The translations under genes and the position numbers were made by a program. Shown here piece by piece: positions 6,872 to 11,435 of a stretch of 11,435 bases of DNA (within the stretch, counting starts at the first letter, position 1; every line of letters begins with the position of its first letter). Source of the DNA: Brevundimonas sp. UBA7635 (GTDB lineage: Bacteria; Pseudomonadota; Alphaproteobacteria; Caulobacterales; Caulobacteraceae); NCBI GenBank assembly GCA_002483865.1, contig DLIT01000051.1, forward strand, positions 2,491 through 13,925. Reading direction: 5' to 3'. The notes below the pieces were generated by a model, which was not told the origin of the DNA, ran no database searches, and was given only the letters and a program-made list of their open reading frames with translations.

Positions 6872-6886
6872 GAACATAACGAGAAC
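6872..6886 (-). promoter_or_regulatory. LexA (SOS) box upstream of recN
   Basis: GAACATAACGAGAAC on the plus strand reads GTTC-N7-GTTC on the coding strand of recN. This is an exact match to the direct-repeat LexA operator of alphaproteobacteria. It ends 38 bp before the recN ATG. A GATAAG (6851-6856 on the minus strand) could be the -10 box, which would place the -35 region inside the LexA site, as expected for repression. SOS control of recN is known in many bacteria; here it is inferred from the site. Confidence 0.85.
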
Positions 6887-6909
6887 GCAGCGTCTTTTGC
6901 GACGCTGCG
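6886..6909 (-). terminator. Hairpin after bamD, probable terminator
   Basis: A perfect 9-bp stem (CGCAGCGTC, 6886-6894, with GACGCTGCG, 6901-6909) with a six-base loop lies 21 nt after the bamD stop. On the bamD strand it is followed by TTCTCGTT, a weak T tract. It shares its outermost base with the recN LexA box, so bamD's end and recN's control region are packed together. Termination may be partial. Confidence 0.6.
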
Positions 6910-6930
6910 CCAAGGATTTGCCTAAAATTA

Positions 6931-7779
6931 TCAGAGGCCGGGAATGATCCGGCGGAACCAGCTCTCGCTCCTGCCCTCAGGCTGCACGCTCAGGCGCTCG
7001 CCGCGCTCGGTCAACAGGTTGTAGGCCTCAAGATACCAGACGCTGCCCGGATAGTTGTGGCCCAGCACAGCACCATTGCGCAGCGCCTCTTCCTTCAGCC
7101 CCAGCATCAGGTTGACCTCAACCAGACGATACAGGGCCTCGGGCGTATGCGAGCTGCGCTGGAAGGCCTCGTTGTTGATCACCGTCTTGTAGCGGTTCAG
7201 GGCGGCCAGCGGCTGGTTGGCGCGCTGGTAGAAGCGGCCCACGGCCATCTCCTTGCCCGCCAGCTGGTCGTTGACCATGTCAATCTTGATCAGGGCATCG
7301 GTGGCATAGGCCGTGTTCGGATAGCGACGGGCCACGTCGCGCAGGCCCTGCAGGGCGGCCTCGGCATAGGCCTGGTCCCGGCCCACGTCGACGATCTGCT
7401 CGAAGTTGCAGATGGCCCGCATATAGAAGGCATAGGCCGCCGACGGATTGCCGGGGAACAGGGCGATAAAGCGATCGGCCGCCGAAATCGCCTCAAGGTA
7501 GTTGTTGTTCTGATAGTAGGCGTAAACCTGCATCAGGATCGCGCGGCGCGACCATTCCGAATAGGGGTGCTGACGCTCCACTTCCTGGAAATAATCGATG
7601 GCGTCGGCCCATCGGCGCGACTGCAAGCGCTCATAGCCCGTATTGTAGAGCAGCTCGACCGGCCGTTCTTCATAGGCCAGGCGCTGGCGCGGCTTGGTTC
7701 CCGAGCAGGCGGACACCGTCAGGGCGGCGACGGCAGCGGCCATCAGGACCAGGCCGGATCGAGACTTCGTAGCGAACAA
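6931..7779 (-). CDS. bamD: Outer membrane assembly lipoprotein BamD (ComL/YfiO family)
   Basis: BamD is the essential lipoprotein partner of BamA in folding beta-barrel proteins into the outer membrane; it acts on the periplasmic face. With the TTG start at 7779 the protein has 282 residues. The signal peptide is MFATKSRSGLVLMAAAVAAL, ending in lipobox VSAC with lipidated Cys25. The mature part is a string of TPR helices, with hallmark stretches RPVELLYNTGYERL, EVERQHPYSEWSRRA, QVYAYYQNNNYLEAI and HTPEALYRLVEVNLMLGL. The start decision rests on AGAGG six bases before TTG. A GTG at 7818 in the same frame would add 13 residues but has no ribosome site and gives an unusually long signal n-region. 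The lpxC gene, which I expect before bamD in relatives, is replaced here by divergent prs. Confidence 0.95.
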   Translation of the reverse strand: MFATKSRSGLVLMAAAVAALTVSACSGTKPRQRLAYEERPVELLYNTGYERLQSRRWADAIDYFQEVERQHPYSEWSRRAILMQVYAYYQNNNYLEAISAADRFIALFPGNPSAAYAFYMRAICNFEQIVDVGRDQAYAEAALQGLRDVARRYPNTAYATDALIKIDMVNDQLAGKEMAVGRFYQRANQPLAALNRYKTVINNEAFQRSSHTPEALYRLVEVNLMLGLKEEALRNGAVLGHNYPGSVWYLEAYNLLTERGERLSVQPEGRSESWFRRIIPGL

Positions 7780-7785
7780 GGGCGA

Positions 7786-7790
7786 CCTCT
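7786..7790 (-). promoter_or_regulatory. Ribosome binding site deciding the bamD start
   Basis: AGAGG on the minus strand lies six bases before the TTG at 7779. The alternative GTG at 7818 has nothing comparable in front of it, so this site supports the shorter bamD product. Confidence 0.5.
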
Positions 7791-7844
7791 CAAGCTGCCT
7801 GTTTAACAGCGCTCCCACGGAGTGCTGCCGGACACTTTGCGATC

Positions 7845-7872
7845 TCTATAGCAGTCGTTGCCCCCATGCCAA
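7845..7872 (-). promoter_or_regulatory. Candidate housekeeping promoter for bamD
   Basis: On the minus strand, TTGGCA (7867-7872) is followed after 14 bases by GCTATAGA (7845-7852), close to the Caulobacter vegetative consensus TTGaCgS-N10-14-GCTANAWC. Read the E. coli way, TTGGCA and TATAGA are 16 bases apart. A transcript from here would have a leader of about 20 nt to GTG 7818 or about 60 nt to the preferred TTG. Confidence 0.55.
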
Positions 7873-7896
7873 TGCAGCGAAATCCGTATTCACGGC

Positions 7897-7924
7897 TTGA
7901 TGCCGGGCCATCCCCTGCTAAAGA
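7897..7924 (+). promoter_or_regulatory. Candidate housekeeping promoter for prs
   Basis: TTGATG (7897-7902) is followed after 14 bases by GCTAAAGA (7917-7924), the same layout as the promoter facing the other way 25 bp to the left. It lies 61 nt before the prs ATG. The two candidates together make a divergent promoter region for bamD and prs. Confidence 0.5.
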
Positions 7925-7985
7925 GCGCGTCCAGATTGACTGCGTTCATACGGGCGTGGGGATGACGGCAAAAGGATGACCGGTC

Positions 7986-8921
7986 ATGAAGCTGCTCTCT
8001 GGCAATTCGAACCGGACCCTGTCCCAGGCGATCGGTACCCATTTGGATATGCCGCTCACCAAGGCACAGGTGAAGCGTTTCGCGGACAACGAAGTGTTCG
8101 CCATGATCGAGGAAAACGTCCGGGGTGAAGATGTCTTCATCATCCAGTCGACCTCCTTCCCGGCCAATGACAACCTGATGGAACTGTTGATCATGACCGA
8201 CGCCTTGGTGAGGGCATCGGCCAAACGCATCACCGCCGTCATGCCCTACTTCGGCTATGCGCGTCAGGATCGTAAGACCGACGGCCGCACGCCAATCTCG
8301 GCCAAACTGGTCGCCAACCTGATCACTCGCGCCGGCGCGGACCGCGTCCTGACCATGGACCTGCACGCAGGTCAGATTCAGGGCTTTTTCGACATTCCGA
8401 CTGATAACCTGGTAGCTACGCCGGTCCTCGCCCGCGACATCCGCGAGAACTATGCCAAGGGCGATGACCTGATGATCGTCTCGCCCGACGTAGGCGGGGT
8501 GGTGCGCGCACGCTCTCTGGCCAAGCGCCTGGATGCCGACCTGGCCATCGTCGACAAGCGCCGTCCCAAGGCGGGCGAGAGCGAAGTCATGAACATCATC
8601 GGTGACGTCGAGGGCCGCCGCTGCATCCTGTTCGACGATATCGTCGATTCGGGCGGCACCCTGGTCAATGCGGCCCAGGCCCTGATCGACCGAGGCGCGA
8701 CCGAGGTTTCGGCCTACATCAGTCACGGCGTCCTTTCCGGACCGGCTGTTGACCGCGTCCAGAACGGGCCGCTGAAGGAACTGGTCATTACCGATTCCAT
8801 CGAGCAACCTGAAAAGGTCGCGAAGTGTTCAAAGATCCGCACGGTTTCCGTGGCACCGCTGATGGGCGAGGCTATCCGTCGGATCGCGAATGAAGAATCA
8901 GTGTCGAAACTCTTTGATTAA
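7986..8921 (+). CDS. prs: Ribose-phosphate pyrophosphokinase (PRPP synthetase)
   Basis: This 311-residue enzyme makes PRPP from ribose 5-phosphate and ATP, feeding purine, pyrimidine, histidine, tryptophan and NAD synthesis. It is the class I bacterial type and full length. Visible motifs are RFADNE (31-36), the catalytic-loop region [11 protein letters not shown] (87-97), [13 protein letters not shown] (123-135) with metal-binding His127, the flexible-loop lysine in VDKRRP (189-194), and the PRPP-binding loop [11 protein letters not shown] (215-225). The ATG at 7986 has AAGGA nine bases upstream. A weak terminator follows. In many bacteria prs lies near rplY and pth, and that order is kept here apart from one inserted lipoprotein gene. 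Confidence 0.98.
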   Translation: MKLLSGNSNRTLSQAIGTHLDMPLTKAQVKRFADNEVFAMIEENVRGEDVFIIQSTSFPANDNLMELLIMTDALVRASAKRITAVMPYFGYARQDRKTDGRTPISAKLVANLITRAGADRVLTMDLHAGQIQGFFDIPTDNLVATPVLARDIRENYAKGDDLMIVSPDVGGVVRARSLAKRLDADLAIVDKRRPKAGESEVMNIIGDVEGRRCILFDDIVDSGGTLVNAAQALIDRGATEVSAYISHGVLSGPAVDRVQNGPLKELVITDSIEQPEKVAKCSKIRTVSVAPLMGEAIRRIANEESVSKLFD

Positions 8922-8962
8922 CGTTCGGCTAACCATCCCTCGGCGTTATTGTCTGCCAGTGA

Positions 8963-8991
8963 CCGGGCACGTGTAGCCGCGCCCGGCTTTT
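8963..8991 (+). terminator. Probable terminator after prs
   Basis: A 6-bp GC stem (CCGGGC, 8963-8968, with GCCCGG, 8981-8986) with a 12-base loop is followed by CTTTT. It sits between prs and the lipoprotein gene. The stem is short and the T run is only four bases, so some read-through is likely. Confidence 0.5.
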
Positions 8992-9012
8992 GAATACGAG
9001 GGATGTTTGCTG

Positions 9013-10056
9013 ATGCCCAAGGTCTCCTTGCGCCGCGGCCTGACCATAGCCGCTCTTGCCGCTGCTTCGGTCCTGGCCAGCTGTACGACGCCGGAGGTTG
9101 AGGCCCCGCCGCCCCCACCTCCGCCGCCCCTTGCTCCGGTCAGCCTGAACTCTGGCGTGGCTGAAGCCGCCGCTGTCTATGTCACCTTTGTCCGGGATGT
9201 GGGCTCAATCCAGGCCGGTTTCACCGATGCCGAACATATCCAGGCGGCAGTGCGCAAGGGTGCTGCCTATGATGTGGCCCAACTGTCGCGCGGCATGATC
9301 GCCTATGGCGCGATCCTGGCTCTGCAATCGCCTGAATACGTCGCCAGCGTGCGCCAGTACGGCACGACGCCCGAGCTGCGCCAGCAGATGATCGAGCGAA
9401 TCGTCGCGGACCCAGCCTATGCCGCCACCCTGCCCGGTACTGAAGCCGCAGTTGGCTTGATCACCGCGACCATGGGCAAGGACATCACCTCGCTGACCGC
9501 CCTGGCTGAGTCGGTCGAAGGCGATGCCTATACGATCCAGGAGCGAGACGATCCGCGCCGCCGCTGGGCCACGCAGCCTGTGGCTGACCGCGTGGGTCGC
9601 CTGGAAGGGGCTAAGGCCCTGTCGGTGCCTCAACTGCCTTCGGCCGAGGAAAGTGCGCGCCTGTTCGCCGCGGCCCACAGCGGTTCAGGCCTGAACCTCA
9701 GCCCGGCCCATCGCGCCGCCCCCTTCAGCCCGGCCATCGTCAACTCCCTGGCCATAGCAGCCCTGGCGTCCCTGGGCGCTGCGGGTGACGACGCACGCGC
9801 CAACACCCAGGCCCTTAGCTACGAATCAGGCAACGAGTTCTGCCTGAACATGGCCAAGCTGATGCTCTTCCAGTGCCTGGCAGCCTCGCGGCCCAATTAC
9901 GAAGACATGTTCTGTGCTGGCCGTCACGTGATCCGGGACCTGGCCATCTGCACGGCCCAGTATACCGGACCCCTGCCGACGCCCGCCCCTGCCCCGATGC
10001 AGACGCCGGTTCCGACGGTTCAGGTTGCCGCAGCCACACAGGACGTCCAAAATTAA
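9013..10056 (+). CDS. Lipoprotein with Pro-rich linker and four C-terminal cysteines, function unknown
   Basis: I do not recognise a named family. The ATG at 9013 is chosen because GAGGGA (8998-9003) lies nine bases upstream; an in-frame TTG at 9007 is too close to it. The 347-residue product has a lipoprotein signal peptide: RR near the start, a hydrophobic core TIAALAAASV, and lipobox LASC with Cys24. The next residues are not Asp at +2 (TTP), so outer-membrane sorting is expected. A run of eight prolines (32-39) probably acts as a tether. The body (about 45-255) is largely helical and Ala-rich, without catalytic motifs. The C-terminus has Cys277, Cys288, Cys301 and Cys313, spaced 11-13 residues apart, then a Pro/Thr-rich tail. 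Disulfide pairing in the periplasm is likely. It sits between prs and rplY, each with its own signals, so context gives no clear functional hint. Confidence 0.87.
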   Translation: MPKVSLRRGLTIAALAAASVLASCTTPEVEAPPPPPPPPLAPVSLNSGVAEAAAVYVTFVRDVGSIQAGFTDAEHIQAAVRKGAAYDVAQLSRGMIAYGAILALQSPEYVASVRQYGTTPELRQQMIERIVADPAYAATLPGTEAAVGLITATMGKDITSLTALAESVEGDAYTIQERDDPRRRWATQPVADRVGRLEGAKALSVPQLPSAEESARLFAAAHSGSGLNLSPAHRAAPFSPAIVNSLAIAALASLGAAGDDARANTQALSYESGNEFCLNMAKLMLFQCLAASRPNYEDMFCAGRHVIRDLAICTAQYTGPLPTPAPAPMQTPVPTVQVAAATQDVQN

Positions 10057-10087
10057 GGTTCCCACCCTGCGGAAATGACCGGAGCGG

Positions 10088-10116
10088 TTGCACACCCTGC
10101 CTGATCCGTGTAATAG
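10088..10116 (+). promoter_or_regulatory. Candidate promoter for rplY
   Basis: TTGCAC (10088-10093) and TAATAG (10111-10116) are separated by 17 bases, a good sigma-70-type arrangement. Transcription would start near 10123, giving a leader of about 80 nt before rplY. That leader contains a short CCCGC-TGC-GCGGG hairpin (about 10147-10159) but nothing I can assign to a known riboswitch or ribosomal-protein leader. Confidence 0.6.
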
Positions 10117-10205
10117 CCCGCGCTCTTGAATTCGAGGGTTCATGACCCCGCTGCGCGGGCCAAACGGGTTGGCGCGGCGTATCTGTTGTTATTGAGGCGA
10201 GCCCG

Positions 10206-10814
10206 ATGGCCGAGATCATTCTGAACGTTGACGTCCGTGAAGGCGTGGGTACCGGCAGCGCACGCGCCGTGCGTCGCGCGGGCTCTGTCCCTGGCGTCCT
10301 GTACGGTGGCGACAAGGGCCCCGTCGCCATTTCGGTGAACGAGAAGGACTTCCGTAAGTCGCTCTACACCGGCAAGCTGCTGGGCCACCTGGTGACCCTG
10401 AAGTATGGCGATGAAACCCAACCGGTCATCGCCAAGACCGTGGACTTCGATCCGGTTTCGGATCGTCCCATGCACTTCGACCTGATGCGCGTTGACACCT
10501 CGGCTCCGGTCAAGATTTCGCTGCCGGTGCAGTTCATCAATGGTGAAGAAGCCCCGTTCAACCGTCAGGGCGGCACCCTGGAAGTCGTCCGTCACGAAGT
10601 TGAAGTGATGGTCCGTCCTGACCAGATGCCGGAAGCCTTGATCATCGACCTGTCCAAGGTCGAAGTCGGTGCCAACCTGCGCTTCTCGGACATCACCAAC
10701 GCTGGCGATGCCCAACCGACCATCACTGACCGCGACTTCATGATCGCCACCGTCAAGAACTCGGCTGCTGCCCAGTCGGATGAAGGCGACACGACGACGA
10801 CCGAAGAAGCCTGA
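10206..10814 (+). CDS. rplY: 50S ribosomal protein L25, CTC/TL5 (long) form
   Basis: The 202-residue protein binds 5S rRNA in the large ribosomal subunit. The N-terminal domain (about 1-92) is the L25 fold: AEIILNVDVREGVGTGSARA, then the conserved RRAGSVPGVLYGG, and DFDPVSDRPMHFDLMRVD near its end. The C-terminal domain (about 95-185) is the extra beta domain of the CTC/TL5 type, with LPVQFINGEEAP, GGTLEVVRHEVEVM and ITDRDFMIATV. An acidic, Thr-rich tail follows. E. coli L25 has only the first domain. The ATG at 10206 has GAGG eight bases upstream. A strong terminator separates most of its transcription from pth, although the rplY-pth order is widely conserved. Codon use is strongly biased, as for a highly expressed gene. 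Confidence 0.97.
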   Translation: MAEIILNVDVREGVGTGSARAVRRAGSVPGVLYGGDKGPVAISVNEKDFRKSLYTGKLLGHLVTLKYGDETQPVIAKTVDFDPVSDRPMHFDLMRVDTSAPVKISLPVQFINGEEAPFNRQGGTLEVVRHEVEVMVRPDQMPEALIIDLSKVEVGANLRFSDITNAGDAQPTITDRDFMIATVKNSAAAQSDEGDTTTTEEA

Positions 10815-10846
10815 TCGGCTTGTCGCATCAGACGCTTTGAGAATCG

Positions 10847-10881
10847 GCCCCGTCAGGTATCGCCTGACGGGGCTTTTCTTT
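10847..10881 (+). terminator. Rho-independent terminator after rplY
   Basis: A perfect 11-bp stem (GCCCCGTCAGG, 10847-10857, with CCTGACGGGGC, 10863-10873) with loop TATCG is followed by TTTTCTTT. It lies 33 nt after the rplY stop and only 28 nt before the pth start, so pth probably depends on read-through or on a promoter overlapping the terminator. Confidence 0.93.
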
Positions 10882-10908
10882 GCCCGCTTCTGGGGGCATG
10901 ACGAGCGC

Positions 10909-11435
10909 ATGATCATCATCGCTGGCCTGGGCAATCCCGGCGCAAAATACGAAAACAACCGTCACAACATCGGCTTCATGGCCGCTGACGAAATCTCGGA
11001 CCGCTGGCGCTTCGGTCCCGAGAAGGCCAAGTTCCAATCGAAGATCCAGGACGGCGAGATCGAGGGTGAGAAAATCCTCCTGATGAAGCCCCAGACATTC
11101 ATGAACGAAAGTGGCCGCGCGATCGGCGAGGCAGCCCGCTTTTACAAGGTGCCGGTGGACCGGATAATCATCTTTCATGACGAGATCGACCTGGCCCCCG
11201 GCCGTTTCCGGATGAAGAAAGGCGGCGGTGCCGCTGGGCAGAACGGCATCCGCAGTGCCATTGCCCATCTGGGTGCCGACTTCCGCCGCGCCCGGATGGG
11301 CATTGGCCACCCCGGCGATCCGCAACGGGTCCATGCTCACGTCCTGGGCGATTTTGCCAAGGCCGACCGTCCCTGGCTGGACGCCATGCTCCAGGCCTGC
11401 GCCAATGCCCTGCCCTTCGCCATCAAGGGCGATGA
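10909..11435 (+). CDS. pth: Peptidyl-tRNA hydrolase, C-terminus outside the window
   Basis: Pth releases tRNA from peptidyl-tRNAs dropped by stalled ribosomes and is essential in most bacteria. The visible 175 codons start MIIIAGLGNPGAKYENNRHN and contain the family landmarks. These are Asn9, catalytic His19 (NRHNIGF), Met65-Asn66 (TFMNESG), Asp91 (FHDEIDLAPG), Asn112 (NGIRS) and MGIGHPGDPQRV. In the GGGAAGQNG loop a Gln (111) stands where E. coli has His113; I recall other Caulobacterales also lacking His there. The reading frame is open at the window edge, where perhaps 15-25 residues remain. The ribosome site is poor (GGGGG 12 nt upstream). An out-of-frame four-codon ORF ends on the pth start (ATGA). 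Confidence 0.96.
   Translation, partial: MIIIAGLGNPGAKYENNRHNIGFMAADEISDRWRFGPEKAKFQSKIQDGEIEGEKILLMKPQTFMNESGRAIGEAARFYKVPVDRIIIFHDEIDLAPGRFRMKKGGGAAGQNGIRSAIAHLGADFRRARMGIGHPGDPQRVHAHVLGDFAKADRPWLDAMLQACANALPFAIKGD

Noticed and set aside
7890..8807. 305-codon open frame on the minus strand opposite prs
   Set aside because: Prs motifs fill the plus strand throughout; the antisense translation shows no recognisable domain and is explained by codon bias.

Overview
The window is compact, GC-rich alphaproteobacterial chromosome. Protein features (BamD, L25/CTC, Prs and RecN types), GTG/TTG starts, GCTA-containing promoter-like sites and a GTTC-N7-GTTC LexA box all point to Caulobacterales, most likely Brevundimonas or a close relative. 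This placement rests on remembered family resemblance, not on a search.

Layout: (1) 1-1153, minus strand: a metallo-beta-lactamase-fold hydrolase whose stop overlaps the start of an enoyl-CoA hydratase cut by the window edge; a 20-nt palindrome lies just upstream. (2) 1296-2243, plus: a secreted protein built of three Cys-rich repeats, closed by a strong terminator. (3) 2368-4671, plus: exonuclease III (xthA), a close-following one-helix membrane protein, and a cytoplasmic protein possibly of RNase-H-like type. (4) 4669-4814: an inverted pair of palindromic REP-type repeats filling the gap between two convergent stop codons. (5) 4812-7779, minus: a small GIY-YIG protein 18 nt behind recN, with a LexA box in front of recN, and bamD upstream. 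(6) 7780-7985: a divergent promoter region. (7) 7986-11435, plus: prs, a Cys-containing lipoprotein, rplY (CTC-type L25) and the start of pth.

Functional reading: most genes are housekeeping: DNA repair (xthA, recN), outer-membrane assembly (bamD), PRPP synthesis (prs), and translation (rplY, pth). No phage, IS, CRISPR or tRNA/rRNA gene is visible, and no gene-free stretch exceeds 300 bases. The least ordinary parts are the REP doublet next to a GIY-YIG nuclease that probably shares the SOS control of recN, the three-repeat twelve-cysteine secreted protein, and the Caulobacterales-type lipoprotein with four evenly spaced C-terminal cysteines.
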